Source of the DNA: Streptacidiphilus sp. ASG 303
GTDB taxonomy: Bacteria; Actinomycetota; Actinomycetes; Streptomycetales; Streptomycetaceae
Direction of reading: 5' to 3'
Assembly (NCBI RefSeq): GCF_020991365.1
Contig: NZ_JAJLRA010000008.1
Span: forward strand, 124,001-188,000
DNA length: 64,000 nt
The translations under genes and the position numbers were made by a program. Under the pieces are notes generated by a model. That model did not search any database and was not told where the DNA came from. It worked only from the letters and a program-made list of their open reading frames with translations. Positions 51,586-61,192 of this stretch are shown piece by piece (within the stretch, counting starts at the first letter, position 1; the number at the start of each line of letters is the position of its first letter).

Positions 51586-53202
51586 TTGGCCACCGCCCGA
51601 CCCACCGCACCCTCGATCCGCTGCTCCGCCCTGGGCTTCGACTGGCCCGACGGCACCCCCGCCCTCGACGGCCTCGACTTCACCGTGGGGGCCGGCCGCA
51701 CGGGGCTGATCGGCGCCAACGGCTCCGGCAAGTCCACCCTGCTGCGGCTCGTCGCCGGGCAGCTCGCCCCCACCCGCGGCACCGTTCGCGTCACGGGCAC
51801 CCTCGGCCTGCTCCCGCAGGACGTCGTCCTCGATGCGGGCCGCCGCGTCGAGGAGGTGCTCGGCATCGCCGCCGCCAGGGCCGCGCTCCACGCGATCGAG
51901 GGCGGCGACACCCGCGAGGAGCACTTCACGGCCGTCGGCGACGACTGGGACGTCGAGGAGCGCGCCCACGCCGTCCTCGACCGGCTCGGACTCGGCCGCA
52001 TCGGCCTGGACCGGCGCATCGGCGAGCTCTCCGGCGGCGAGTCCGTGCTGCTCTGCCTGGCGGCGCAGCTGCTGCGCCGCCCCGACGTCCTGCTCCTCGA
52101 CGAGCCCACCAACAACCTCGACCTCGACGCCCGGCGGCGGCTCCACGACGCGGTCGCCTCCTGGACCGGGGTGCTGCTGGTCGCCAGCCACGACAGCGGG
52201 CTCCTGGGCCTGGTCGACCGGATCGCCGACCTGCGGGACGGCGGTGTCCGCTGGTACGGGGGCGATTTGGAGGCGTACCGGGAGGCCGTGGCCGCCGAGC
52301 AGGAGGCGGCGCGGCGCGCGGTGCGGGCCGCGGAGTCCGACGTCCGCCGGCAGCGGCGCGAGCTCGCGGAGGCGCGGGTCAGGCTCGACCGCCGGCAGCG
52401 GTACGGGCAGAAGATGGAGGGCACCAAGCGCGAACCGAAGATCGTGATGGGGGGACGCAAACAGCAGGCCCAGGTGTCCGCGGGCAAGCACCGCGCCCTC
52501 CACGACGACCGGCTGGAGCAGGCCCGGGAGCGGCTGGCGGAGGCGGAGGGGGCGGTCCGGGACGACGACACGATCCGGGTGGACCTGCCGGACACCGCGG
52601 TCCCGGCCGGGCGCACCGTGTTCACCCTCTCCGGCGTGCGGCTGCGCTGCGGGGCCCTGGCCGACCTGGAGGTGCGCGGCCCGGAGCGGATCGCCCTGAC
52701 GGGCCGCAACGGCGCGGGCAAGTCCACGCTGCTGCGCACCCTCGCGGGGGAGCTCGCACCCGAGGCGGGTGAGGTCGCGGTCGCGGTGCCGGTGCGGTAC
52801 CTGCCGCAGCGGCTCGACCTGCTGGACGACGGGCTGACGGTCGCCCGGAACGTCGGCCGCTTCGCCCCGGCCGCCACCGACAACCAGATCCGCGCCCGGC
52901 TCGCCCGCTTCCTCTTCCGGGGCGGGCGGGCCGACCTGCCGGCCGGCGCCCTCTCGGGCGGCGAGCGGTTCCGGGCGACCCTGGCGGCCCTGCTGCTGGC
53001 CGAGCCCGCCCCGCAGCTCCTGCTACTGGACGAGCCGACCAACAACCTCGACCTGGACAGCGTCCGGCAGCTCGCCGCCGCCCTGGAGTCGTACCGCGGG
53101 GCGCTGGTGGTGGCCTCCCACGACCTGCCGTTCCTGGACGCGATCGGGGCCACCCGCCGGCTGCACCTCGACGGCAGGCTGAAGGAGGCCGGCGGCCCGT
53201 GA
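51586..53202 (+). CDS. ABC-F family ATPase
   Basis: A 538-residue protein with two ABC domains and no membrane part. TTG 51586 is chosen because GGGAG lies 5 bases upstream and the peptide soon reaches the first domain. Domain 1: Walker A GANGSGKSTLLRLV, signature LSGGES, Walker B VLLLDEPTNNLDLD. Domain 2: GRNGAGKSTLLRTLAG, ALSGGERFRA, LLLLDEPTNNLDLD. The linker (~250-330) is a long charged coiled coil (RRQRRELAEARVRLDRR) that enters the ribosomal P-site region in this family. ABC-F proteins relieve ribosome-stalling by antibiotics or difficult peptides. The specificity is not clear from the linker alone. Confidence 0.92.
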   Translation: MATARPTAPSIRCSALGFDWPDGTPALDGLDFTVGAGRTGLIGANGSGKSTLLRLVAGQLAPTRGTVRVTGTLGLLPQDVVLDAGRRVEEVLGIAAARAALHAIEGGDTREEHFTAVGDDWDVEERAHAVLDRLGLGRIGLDRRIGELSGGESVLLCLAAQLLRRPDVLLLDEPTNNLDLDARRRLHDAVASWTGVLLVASHDSGLLGLVDRIADLRDGGVRWYGGDLEAYREAVAAEQEAARRAVRAAESDVRRQRRELAEARVRLDRRQRYGQKMEGTKREPKIVMGGRKQQAQVSAGKHRALHDDRLEQARERLAEAEGAVRDDDTIRVDLPDTAVPAGRTVFTLSGVRLRCGALADLEVRGPERIALTGRNGAGKSTLLRTLAGELAPEAGEVAVAVPVRYLPQRLDLLDDGLTVARNVGRFAPAATDNQIRARLARFLFRGGRADLPAGALSGGERFRATLAALLLAEPAPQLLLLDEPTNNLDLDSVRQLAAALESYRGALVVASHDLPFLDAIGATRRLHLDGRLKEAGGP

Positions 53203-53346
53203 GGCCCGCCGCCGCCCCGCCTCCCCGTCTCCCTGTGGCCGCACCTGGCCGACGACCTGACGGCCCGACGGCCCGGCGCGCCGTCCCCGCGGCAGGGGCC
53301 GCGGGGGCGGTGCGGCGGGGCGGTGCGGCGGCGTAGGGTCGCCCGC

Positions 53347-55356
53347 GTGACGAATCCCCTCCTCAGCCCCAGTCCGCTCCCCTACGAGCTGCCGCCCTTC
53401 GCCGAGATCCGGGAGGAGCACTACCTGCCCGCGTTCGAGCGCGGCATGGCCGAGCAGCTCGCCGAGGTCGAGGCCGTCGCGGACAGCCCCGAGCCCCCGA
53501 CGTTCGAGAACACCGTGGTCGCGCTGGAGCGCTCCGGCGCCCTGCTGCGCCGCGTGGAGAACGTCTTCTTCAACCAGGCGTCCGCCGACACCAACGAGGC
53601 CGTGCAGGCCGTCGAGGCCGAGGTCAGCCCCCGGCTCGCCGCCCACAGCGACGCGATCCTCCTCCACCGCGGCCTGTTCGGGCGCGTCGGCGCGCTGTAC
53701 CGCGACCGCGCCGGCCTGGGCCTCGACCCCGAGTCGCTGCGCCTGCTGGAGCGCTGGCACGACCGCTTCGTGCGGGCCGGCGCCCAGCTCTCCGAGGCCG
53801 GCCGGCAGCGCGTGCAGGAGATCAACCAGGAGCTCGCCGCCGCCGCCACCGCCTTCGAACGCAACCTCCTCGCCGCCACCCGGGACGCCGCCCTCGTGGT
53901 CGGCACCGCCGAGGAGCTGGCCGGGCTCGCGGAGGACGCCGTCGCCGCCGCCGCGGAGAACGCCCGGGAGCTCGGCCGCGACGGCGCGTACGTGCTCAGC
54001 CTGAAGAACTTCTCCAACCAGCCGGAGCTCGCCGTCCTCGACGACCGCGACGTGCGCCGCCGCCTGCTGGAGGCCTCGCTCGGCCGCGGCCTGCCCGAGA
54101 ACGGCGTACTGGCGGTGCGGATGGCGCGGCTGCGCGCCGAGCGGGCCGCCCTGCTCGGCTTCGAGAGCCACGCCGCGTACGAGGTCGCCGACCAGACCGC
54201 CGGCAGCACCGGCGCCGTCTCCGACCTGCTGGCCCGGCTGGTGCCCCCGGCCGTCGCCAACGTCGGGCGGGAGGCGGAGGCGCTCTCCGCCCTCGGCGAC
54301 GGCGACCTGGAGGCGTGGGACTGGGCGTACTGGTCCGAGAAGGTGCGCAAGGAGCGGTACGACGTCGACGGGGCCGCCATGCGCCCCTACTTCGAGCTGG
54401 ACCGGGTGCTGCGCGACGGCGTCTTCTTCGCGGCGGAGAAGGTCTACGGCCTGTCCTTCACCGAGCGGCCCGACCTGCGCGGCTACCACCCGGACGTGCG
54501 GGTCTGGGAGGTCCTCGAGGAGGACGGCACGCCGCTGGGCCTCTTCCTCGGCGACTTCTTCGCCCGCGCCTCCAAGCGCGGCGGCGCCTGGATGAACGAG
54601 CTCGTCCCCCAGTCCCGGCTGCTCGGGCAGCGCCCGGTCGTGGTGAACAACCACAACATCGCCAAGCCCCCGGCGGGCGAGCCCGCACTGCTGACGCTGG
54701 ACGAGGTCACCACCCTCTTCCACGAGTTCGGCCACGCCCTGCACGGCCTCTTCTCCGACGTGCGCTATCCCCTCTTCTCGGGGACGAACGTGCCGCGCGA
54801 CTTCGTCGAGTACCCCTCCCAGGTCAACGAGATGTGGGCGCTGTGGCCGGAGGTGCTCGCGAACTACGCCCGCCACCACGCGACCGGCGAGCCGATGCCG
54901 GCCGCGCTGGTGGAGCGGATGCAGGAGGCGGAGCGGTTCGGACAGGGCTTTCGCACGGTGGAGTACCTGGCCGCGACCCTCCTGGACTGGGCCTGGCACA
55001 CCCTGCCGGCCGGGACCGATCCGGGGGACGCGGAGGCGTTCGAGGCGGCCGCGCTGGAGAAGGCGGGCGTTGCGGTGCCGGCGGTCCCGCCGCGCTACCG
55101 CTCCGGCTACTTCGCGCACATCTTCGCCGGCGGCTACGCGGCCGGGTACTACTCCTACGTCTGGAGCGAGGTCCTGGACGCGGACACCGTCGAGTGGTTC
55201 CGGGAGAACGGCGGCATGCGGCGGGAGAACGGCGACGCCTTCCGGCGCGCGCTGCTCTCCCGCGGCGGCGCGACCGACCCGCTCGAGGCGTTCCGGGCGT
55301 TCCGCGGCCGGGCGCCGGAGACCGGTCCGCTGCTGGTGAGGCGCGGACTGGCCTGA
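53347..55356 (+). CDS. M3 family metallopeptidase (oligopeptidase/dipeptidyl carboxypeptidase type)
   Basis: A 669-residue cytosolic zinc peptidase of the thimet-oligopeptidase family. GTG 53347 begins VTNPLLSPSPLPYELPPFAEI, as in streptomycete homologues. The zinc site is TLFHEFGHALHG (HExxH near residue 458) with the third ligand Glu in FVEYPSQVNEMW. RYRSGYFAHIFAGGYAAGYYSYVW provides the conserved Tyr/Gly substrate motif near the C-terminus. It trims short peptides released by proteases. It is a monocistronic unit ended by a strong hairpin. Confidence 0.94.
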   Translation: MTNPLLSPSPLPYELPPFAEIREEHYLPAFERGMAEQLAEVEAVADSPEPPTFENTVVALERSGALLRRVENVFFNQASADTNEAVQAVEAEVSPRLAAHSDAILLHRGLFGRVGALYRDRAGLGLDPESLRLLERWHDRFVRAGAQLSEAGRQRVQEINQELAAAATAFERNLLAATRDAALVVGTAEELAGLAEDAVAAAAENARELGRDGAYVLSLKNFSNQPELAVLDDRDVRRRLLEASLGRGLPENGVLAVRMARLRAERAALLGFESHAAYEVADQTAGSTGAVSDLLARLVPPAVANVGREAEALSALGDGDLEAWDWAYWSEKVRKERYDVDGAAMRPYFELDRVLRDGVFFAAEKVYGLSFTERPDLRGYHPDVRVWEVLEEDGTPLGLFLGDFFARASKRGGAWMNELVPQSRLLGQRPVVVNNHNIAKPPAGEPALLTLDEVTTLFHEFGHALHGLFSDVRYPLFSGTNVPRDFVEYPSQVNEMWALWPEVLANYARHHATGEPMPAALVERMQEAERFGQGFRTVEYLAATLLDWAWHTLPAGTDPGDAEAFEAAALEKAGVAVPAVPPRYRSGYFAHIFAGGYAAGYYSYVWSEVLDADTVEWFRENGGMRRENGDAFRRALLSRGGATDPLEAFRAFRGRAPETGPLLVRRGLA

Positions 55357-55436
55357 CCCCGGCCCTCTCCCGGACCCGCACCCCGGCTCCCGTTTCCCAC
55401 ACCCCCGACCCCCGCCGCCGGTCCTCCGGCGGCCAC

Positions 55437-55468
55437 GGCGCCCCGGACACCCGCGTGTCCGGGGCGCC
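55437..55468 (+). terminator. Perfect 14-bp hairpin after the M3 peptidase
   Basis: Arms 55437-55450 and 55455-55468 pair exactly with a 4-base loop (CCGC), about 80 bases after the stop. No T-run. Confidence 0.75.
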
Positions 55469-55810
55469 GGCCGTTCCGGGGGTGTCCGCCGGGTCGGGAC
55501 GCCTGCCGTGCGCGGGGCGCCTGCCGTGCGCGGGGTGCCCCATGTGTCCGGATCGTGGCGGACACGCCCCGGTCGGGGACACCTCGTGGCAGGAGTGTGC
55601 ATTCACTGGACACATGTCTAGTCAGTGGGCCGGGGGCTGGCTACGCTGGCGCACCCACCCGCCTGCCGGGGCCCGGTACCGGGCCGCCCCGCGTGCGACC
55701 GCCCGTCCGGCCGCCCACCCGTCCTCCGTCCCGCACCCGTCCGCACCGGCCGGTACCGCGGGCGCCCGGCGGCAGGAGACCCACCCTCATCCGTCCCGAG
55801 GAACGCCCCC
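55469..55810. other. Leader region of the DUF485/symporter operon
   Basis: About 340 bases. It has a 17-base direct repeat (GCCTGCCGTGCGCGGGG, twice, near 55502-55535). The segment around 55610-55650 (CATGTCTAGTCAGTGG) is the least GC-rich part and may hold the promoter. No gene is supported. Confidence 0.4.
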
Positions 55811-56338
55811 ATGCCAGCCATGCAGCCCCCGCCCCGCCGCACGGCGGCCGGCCCGACCCGCCGCCCGCCGCGCCGTGCGCAGGCCCCCGCCCCCGGCACG
55901 CAGGCACCCGGCCTCCACCTCCGGGCCGCAGGCCTCCACCCCCAGGCCCCCGAGCCCGCCGCGCCCTCCCTCGCGCCGGTCCGCACGGCCACCCGCCGCC
56001 TCAACCGGGGCTTCGCCGCCGTCAACGCCGCCTGCTTCGCCGTCACCGTGCTCCTCGCCTGTACCGCCGAGGACCTCCTCGCCACCGAGGTCGCCGGACG
56101 CGTCAACCTGGGCATGGCGCTCGGCCTCCTCCAGGGCGCCCTGCTGCTGTGGACCGCCGCCCGCTTCGACCGCCGCTCCGAGCACCTCTGCGACCGCCGG
56201 GCCGACGCGCTGCGCGCCCACTGGGAGGCGCAGGCCGGGGCCGAGGCGGATGCGGAGGCCCGGACCCAGGCCCAGGCCCCGTCCCGCCCCCGGGCCGGAC
56301 ACGGCCACCGGTACCGCAGCCACGGAGCCGCCCGATGA
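55811..56338 (+). CDS. DUF485 family membrane protein
   Basis: A 175-residue protein starting at ATG 55811 (GAGGAA 8 bases upstream). After a Pro/Arg-rich 60-residue cytoplasmic start come two transmembrane helices in the DUF485 arrangement: RRLNRGFAAVNAACFAVTVL and GRVNLGMALGLLQGALLLW. A charged cytoplasmic tail (ADALRAHWEAQAGAEADAEA) follows. DUF485 proteins accompany acetate/pyruvate symporters such as ActP (YjcH). The stop overlaps the start of the symporter gene (ATGA), so the pair is translationally coupled. Confidence 0.85.
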   Translation: MPAMQPPPRRTAAGPTRRPPRRAQAPAPGTQAPGLHLRAAGLHPQAPEPAAPSLAPVRTATRRLNRGFAAVNAACFAVTVLLACTAEDLLATEVAGRVNLGMALGLLQGALLLWTAARFDRRSEHLCDRRADALRAHWEAQAGAEADAEARTQAQAPSRPRAGHGHRYRSHGAAR

Positions 56339-58011
56339 CGACAGCCCTCCCGCCGTCCCCCGCCGGGGCGCTCCTCCTCGCCGCCCCGCACGCCGCCGCC
56401 CCGCACGCCGTCCTCGGCGAGAGCACCCAGACGATGGTGCTCATCTCCTTCATGGTCTTCGTCGGCCTGGCCCTGCTCCTCTGCGTCTTCGCCGGCCCCG
56501 ACCGCGACGAGGTCGCCGACTTCTACACCGCCAACCGCACCCTGACACCGCTGCAGAACGCCCTCGCGCTCTCCGGCGACTACATCTCCGCCGCCACCGT
56601 GCTCGGCACCACCGGCATCGTCGCCCTCTCCGGCTACGACGGCTTCGCCCTCGCCTTCAGCACCGTCCTCGCCCTCGGCGTGCTGCTGCTGCTCGCCCGG
56701 CCGATGCGCAACGCCGGGCGCTACACCCTCGGCGACATCTTCGCCATCCGCGCCTCCGGCGGCGCCCCCCGCACCGCCGCGGCCGTCGCCACCCTCGCCG
56801 TCTCGCTGCCCTTCCTCGTGGTGCAGCTGTCCGGCGCCGGCTCCGCCACCGCCCTGCTGCTCGGCCTCACCAGCGACGGCGCCCAGCAGACCTGCACCGC
56901 GCTCATCGGCGCCCTGATGGTCTGCTACACCGTGCTCGGCGGCATGCGGGGCACCAGCCTCGTCCAGATCGTCAAGGTCGTGCTCACCTTCGGCACCGTC
57001 GTCGCGGTCGCCGTCTCGGTCCTCCACCACTTCGACTGGCACCCCGGCGCCCTGCTGGACGCCGCCGCCAGGGGCAGCGGGCAGGGCGACGCCTACCTCC
57101 GCCCCGGCCTGCAGCTCGGCCACACCGCGGAGGGCCGCCTCAACTTCATCGGACTGCAGCTCACGGTCGTCCTCGGCGCCGCCTGCATGCCCCACATGAT
57201 CATGCGGGTCAACGCCGCTCCCGACGGCGCCGCCGCCCGCCGCTCCACCCGCCACGCCGTCGCGATGGTCGGCCTCTTCTGCCTGGTCGTCGCCGTCCTC
57301 GGCCTCGGCGCCGCCGCCATGGTCGGCGACCGGGTCATCGCCGCCGTCAACCCCAACGGCCAGGGCGCCCTGCTGCTCCTCGCCGGCACCGTCGAGGGCG
57401 GCACCGCCACCACGGCCGGCGGCGTCCTGTTCACGGCGGTCGCCTGCTCGGTCTTCGTGACCGTGCTGGCCGTCGTCGCCGGCATCACCCTGACCGCCGC
57501 CGCCACCCTCGCCCACGACGTCCACGCCCACGCCGTGCACCGCGGCCGCCTCACCCAGAAGCGCGAGGTGCGGGCCGTCCGCTGGTCGGTCCTCCTCTTC
57601 GGCGCGCTCGGCATCGTGCTCTCCATGGCGGCGCAGGGGTACAACGTGCAGTTCCTGTCGTCGCTGGCGGTCGCGGTCGCCGCCTCGGCCGTGCTGCCGG
57701 CGCTCGTGTACTCCCTCTTCTGGGAGCGGTTCAACCGCACCGGCCTGCTGTGGAGCGTCTACGGCGGCGTCCTGCTCTCCGTCGGCCTGCAGGCCTGCTC
57801 GCCCACCGTGTCCGGCAGCCCCTTCGCGCTCTTCCCGCAGAGCGACTTCGCCTGGTTCCCGCTGCAGACGCCGGGACTGGTCTCGGTGCCGGCGGCGTTC
57901 CTGCTCGGCTGGGCCGGCAGCCTCCGCGGCGCGCGCCGCCCCGCCCCGGCCGGGGAGCCCTCCTACGCCGCCGCGGAGGCCCGCATCCTCACCGGCATCG
58001 GATCCGAGTAG
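56335..58011 (+). CDS. actP: Sodium:solute symporter (cation/acetate symporter type)
   Basis: A 558-residue SSS-family transporter with 13 or so transmembrane helices. Family marks are EVADFYTANRTLTPLQNALALSGDYISAATVLG, the conserved Gly/Ser Na+ site IQIVKV, and YTVLGGMRGTSLVQIVK with QLTVVLGAACMPHMIMRVN. The opening 25 residues are hydrophobic and periplasmic or signal-like. It resembles ActP and MctC, which import acetate, pyruvate and propionate with Na+. The DUF485 partner upstream supports this. The TetR gene is convergent with it. Confidence 0.92.
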   Translation: MTTALPPSPAGALLLAAPHAAAPHAVLGESTQTMVLISFMVFVGLALLLCVFAGPDRDEVADFYTANRTLTPLQNALALSGDYISAATVLGTTGIVALSGYDGFALAFSTVLALGVLLLLARPMRNAGRYTLGDIFAIRASGGAPRTAAAVATLAVSLPFLVVQLSGAGSATALLLGLTSDGAQQTCTALIGALMVCYTVLGGMRGTSLVQIVKVVLTFGTVVAVAVSVLHHFDWHPGALLDAAARGSGQGDAYLRPGLQLGHTAEGRLNFIGLQLTVVLGAACMPHMIMRVNAAPDGAAARRSTRHAVAMVGLFCLVVAVLGLGAAAMVGDRVIAAVNPNGQGALLLLAGTVEGGTATTAGGVLFTAVACSVFVTVLAVVAGITLTAAATLAHDVHAHAVHRGRLTQKREVRAVRWSVLLFGALGIVLSMAAQGYNVQFLSSLAVAVAASAVLPALVYSLFWERFNRTGLLWSVYGGVLLSVGLQACSPTVSGSPFALFPQSDFAWFPLQTPGLVSVPAAFLLGWAGSLRGARRPAPAGEPSYAAAEARILTGIGSE

Positions 58012-58087
58012 GACCCGCCGCCGGCACGGTGGCCACCGGCACGGCGCCGGTCTGCACGGTGGCGGCCTGCACGGCGCCCGCCGTCCC

Positions 58088-58738
58088 TCAGGCCCTGGGC
58101 CCGGACCCGTCCGGGCCCAGGGTGGCGTGCCAGCTCGCCGACATCACGTCCAGCAGCAGCTCCCGGTCCGTGCGCCAGGTGCCCTGCACCACCGTGTCCG
58201 TGGCCACCTGGTGCAGCTGGCGCACCAGCAGCTGCAGGCGCAGCTGCGCCTCCGTGCGGGCCGCTCCCTCGAACCGGTCCAGGTAGCCGGACATGGTCTC
58301 CACCAGCCGCTCGATCGACTCCGACCGGCGCTCGGCGACCATCCGCTCGACCGCGCCCGCCTCGTTCAGGGCGGCCAGCAGTCCGGCGTGCGACTCGTAC
58401 CAGTGCAGCGCCTCGTCCATCCAGCGCCGCAGCCCCTCCCGCGAGCCGACGGCCTGCTCCAGTGCCGTGTACCAGCCGCGGTCCGAGGGCGTCACCTGCT
58501 CCAGCAGTGCCGCGGCGGCCTCGGCCTTCGAGCGGAAGTGCAGGTAGAACGTCGCCCGGCTCGTCCCGGCCCGGCCCACGATCTCGTCGACCGTCGCCGC
58601 CGTGTAGTCCTCCTTCTCCAGCACCTCCCGCACCGCGGCGAGCAGCCGCTTGCGGGTCAGCTCCCGGTACTCGGTGCGCAGTGAGGACGGCCGGCCGGCG
58701 GACCGCCGTGCGGGTCCGGCGGCGGCTGAAGAGGTCAC
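58088..58738 (-). CDS. TetR family transcriptional regulator
   Basis: A 216-residue regulator. The N-terminal HTH has LTRKRLLAAVREVLEKEDYTAATVDEIVGRAGTS then RATFYLHFRSKAEA, the classic TetR turn. The C-terminal ligand domain (~70-216) is helical (YTALEQAVGSREGLRRWMDEAL). The gene ends 77 bases from the symporter stop and could control it or something beyond, the ligand is unknown. A further upstream spacer of ~380 bases separates it from the sigma factor. Confidence 0.94.
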   Translation of the reverse strand: MTSSAAAGPARRSAGRPSSLRTEYRELTRKRLLAAVREVLEKEDYTAATVDEIVGRAGTSRATFYLHFRSKAEAAAALLEQVTPSDRGWYTALEQAVGSREGLRRWMDEALHWYESHAGLLAALNEAGAVERMVAERRSESIERLVETMSGYLDRFEGAARTEAQLRLQLLVRQLHQVATDTVVQGTWRTDRELLLDVMSASWHATLGPDGSGPRA

Positions 58739-59122
58739 GCGTCCAGCCTATCCCGGTCCGCCGGGCCGGCGGCCTGCCCGGTCGTGCCGTCCGCCTGCCC
58801 GGTCGTACCGCCTGCCGGGTCGGTCGTGCCGGCCGTCGTACCGGTCCGCTGGGGGCGGCTCCGTCCGTGGCGTGCGCGGGACGGCGCCGGTCAGCCGCAC
58901 CGGCTGCGGCGCGGCCCGTCCCGCGCCGATGCCGCAGCAGGTACCGGGTCGCCCCCGACGCGGACCCGTCCGGACGGCTCCGGCCGCCGCCCGCCGGAAC
59001 CCCGCTCCCCGGCCCCGGCCGGTGGCCGGCCCCGGTGTACTTCCCTGCGGCGCGAACGCTCCCGGGGCCGGACGACAAGTACAGGACGAGACCGCCGCCC
59101 GGCGGTCGGAGACGGAGACTCC
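58739..59122. other. Divergent intergenic region
   Basis: About 380 bases between TetR and sigma factor genes. Near the left end GTACCG/CGTCGTACCGG copies of a CGTACCGC-like unit occur. Nothing else is definite. Confidence 0.4.
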
Positions 59123-59803
59123 GTGGAACCGGACCACGACGGCCGGCGCGGCCGCGCCGACGACCGCGACGCCGACCACACCGAGGCTCAGGCCGACGCG
59201 GGTGCCGACGCCGATGCCGACGCCGATGCCGACGCCGAGGAGCGCCGCAGCGACGCCCAGCTGACCCGGGCGGCGTCCGACGCGGCGGCGTTCGCCCCGC
59301 TCGTCGAGCGGTACTCGGCCGCCCTGCACGGCTACTTCGCACGGCGCGCCCCCGCTGCCGCCGACGACCTGCTGTCCGAGGTGTGGCTGCAGGCGTTCAC
59401 GGCCCGGCGCACCTTCGACGCCTCGCGCGGGTCGGCCCGGGGCTGGCTCTTCGGGGTGGCCCGCAACGTCCTGGCCGGGCACATCCGGCGCGCCGGACGC
59501 GACGGGGGCGCGCCCGCACCCGCGCCCAGCGACCCGTGGCAGGCCGTGGACCAGCGGCTCGACGCCGCGGCCCTGGCCCCCGCACTCCACCGGGCCCTGG
59601 CCGAACTCCCCGCGGACGAGCGGGAACTGGTGCTGCTCGTCGCCTGGGAGGAGCTGACGCCGACCGAGGCCGCCGCCGTCGTCGGCGTCCCCGCCGGCAC
59701 GGCCCGCTCGCGCCTGCACCGGGCCCGGAACCGGATGCGCGAACGCCTCGCGTCCTCCCGCCCGGCACCCCTGGGCCTCACGGCGGTCGGAGAGCGGGCA
59801 TGA
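59123..59803 (+). CDS. ECF-type RNA polymerase sigma factor
   Basis: A 226-residue sigma-70-family protein. GTG 59123 has GGAGA 5 bases upstream. The first 50 residues are an Asp/Arg-rich extension with DADADADA encoded by alternating GCCGAC/GCCGAT. Region 2 (DAAAFAPLVERYSAALHGYFARRAPAAADDLLSEVWLQAF, continuing FDASRGSARGWLFGVARN) and region 4 (LPADERELVLLVAWEELTPTEAAAVVGVPAGTARSRLHRARNRM) are complete. It redirects RNA polymerase to stress promoters. The next gene overlaps by ATGA, which suggests a regulatory partner. Confidence 0.93.
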   Translation: MEPDHDGRRGRADDRDADHTEAQADAGADADADADADAEERRSDAQLTRAASDAAAFAPLVERYSAALHGYFARRAPAAADDLLSEVWLQAFTARRTFDASRGSARGWLFGVARNVLAGHIRRAGRDGGAPAPAPSDPWQAVDQRLDAAALAPALHRALAELPADERELVLLVAWEELTPTEAAAVVGVPAGTARSRLHRARNRMRERLASSRPAPLGLTAVGERA

Positions 59804-59901
59804 ACGGCAGCCGTCCCCGAAGCCTCCCCCGCCCCCGCGGCACGGCCCCCGTGGCCCCCGCGCACGACGCATCCCCTCCCCACCGCACGGAAGGAACCGG
59901 C

Positions 59902-60840
59902 ATGACCGACCGACAGGCACTCCTCGACTTCCCGGGCGCCGAGGCGCTCCGCGCCGCGGGCCGCGTCGAGCCCCCGTCCGCGCGGACTCTCGCCCGGGCG
60001 GCCGCGGCGGTCGACGCCGCCATCAGGGACGAGGCCGCGACCGGCGGCGGGAGCGCGACGCAGGAGCGGGCCGCCGTCGTCGTCCCGTTCCGCCGCCGCC
60101 GGCTCGTCACCGGCCGGCGGGCCGTGGCCACGGCCCTCGCGGCGGCCGCGGTCGCCGCCGGTGCGGCGGTGTACGCCGACCCCGTCGCTGGCCCGTCCGC
60201 CGGACGGGCCCCGGGGCAGGCCCGGGCCGCCACCGCCGCGACGTTCCTGGAGGACACCGCGAAGGTGGCCGCCGCCCTGCCGGCCTCCTCCGGGCGGTAC
60301 TGGAGGATGCACCTGAGGACCGCCGCCCCGGGCGGCGGGTCGAGGACCTTCGACGAGTACGTGTCGCGGTCCATGCACTACTCCGTCGTCGCCCGCGGCC
60401 ACACCTTCACCAAGCCTCAGCCCGGCACCTGGAAGCTGGGCCCGAGGAGCTTCGGGTGGAAGGGCCTGGACGCCCTGCCCGCCGACCCGGCGGCCCTGCT
60501 CAAGATCATGAACAGTTCCCGGGAGTACGCCGGCCAGAGCGCCTTCATCCAGGCCGGCACCCTCCTCGGCGGCGCCCCCTCAAGCCCCGGGCTCCGCGCC
60601 GCCCTGTACGGCGCCCTCGCCAGGCTGGACGGGGTCAAGCTCGTCGGCCCCGCCAGGGACAGCGCCGGCCGCAAGGGGACCGAGCTGGTCTTCAGCGGCG
60701 TCGCGAGCACCGACTACCTGATCATCGACCCCCGGACCAGCGCGCTCCTGGAGACCCGCAGCGTCACCACCAAGGGCCGCCCCGACCCCGTCGACCGCAC
60801 CACCTACCTCTCCGTCGGCCCCGCCGACCGCATCGGCTGA
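59902..60840 (+). CDS. CU044_5270-type membrane-anchored protein, probable partner of the sigma factor
   Basis: Protein of 312 residues from ATG 59902 (AAGGA upstream) or 346 from ATG 59800, which overlaps the sigma stop. The N-terminal cytoplasmic part is helical (LARAAAAVDAAIRDEAATG) and followed by one transmembrane helix (AVATALAAAAVAAGAAVY). The extracytoplasmic ~210 residues have SGRYWRMHLRTA, RTFDEYVSRSMHYSVV, YAGQSAFIQAGTLLGGAPSSP and DYLIIDPRTSALLETRSV, the pattern of actinobacterial CU044_5270 proteins. These sit downstream of ECF factors and probably sense an outside signal and restrain the sigma factor. Confidence 0.82.
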   Translation: MTDRQALLDFPGAEALRAAGRVEPPSARTLARAAAAVDAAIRDEAATGGGSATQERAAVVVPFRRRRLVTGRRAVATALAAAAVAAGAAVYADPVAGPSAGRAPGQARAATAATFLEDTAKVAAALPASSGRYWRMHLRTAAPGGGSRTFDEYVSRSMHYSVVARGHTFTKPQPGTWKLGPRSFGWKGLDALPADPAALLKIMNSSREYAGQSAFIQAGTLLGGAPSSPGLRAALYGALARLDGVKLVGPARDSAGRKGTELVFSGVASTDYLIIDPRTSALLETRSVTTKGRPDPVDRTTYLSVGPADRIG

Positions 60841-60880
60841 CCACCCCCGGCGGCGCCCCGCCGCGCCGCCGGAACGCGGT

Positions 60881-60916
60881 GGGCGCCCCGGGGCCGGCCT
60901 CGGTTCCGGGGCGCCC
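60881..60916 (+). terminator. Hairpin after the sigma-factor operon
   Basis: GGGCGCCCCGG (60881-60891) pairs with CCGGGGCGCCC (60906-60916) across a 14-base loop, 40 bases after the stop. Confidence 0.6.
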
Positions 60917-61192
60917 CCACGCGTCGACGGCCGCCGAGGGGGCCCAGGCGGTCTCGGGGGGTGTCGGTACGGGCGAGGCGGGCGCCACAGGAGCGGCACC
61001 GGAGAAGGAAGGCGACCGGCATGCGGTCCCGGGCCGGGGCGGCCGGTCGGCGGTCGACCATCCGGGCGGCCACCCCGTGGTCCTCTGCCCCCACACCGGT
61101 GATCAGCGTGGCCGCTGCCAGCCCCGGATCGGACCGCCACCGGCACGACCGCGACCTGCTGCGGCCGGAGTCCCCGACGGGGGCCGGCCCTG
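60917..61192. other. Intergenic region
   Basis: About 275 bases before the minus-strand unknown gene. No supported gene; GC falls slightly from here to the right, matching accessory DNA. Confidence 0.35.
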
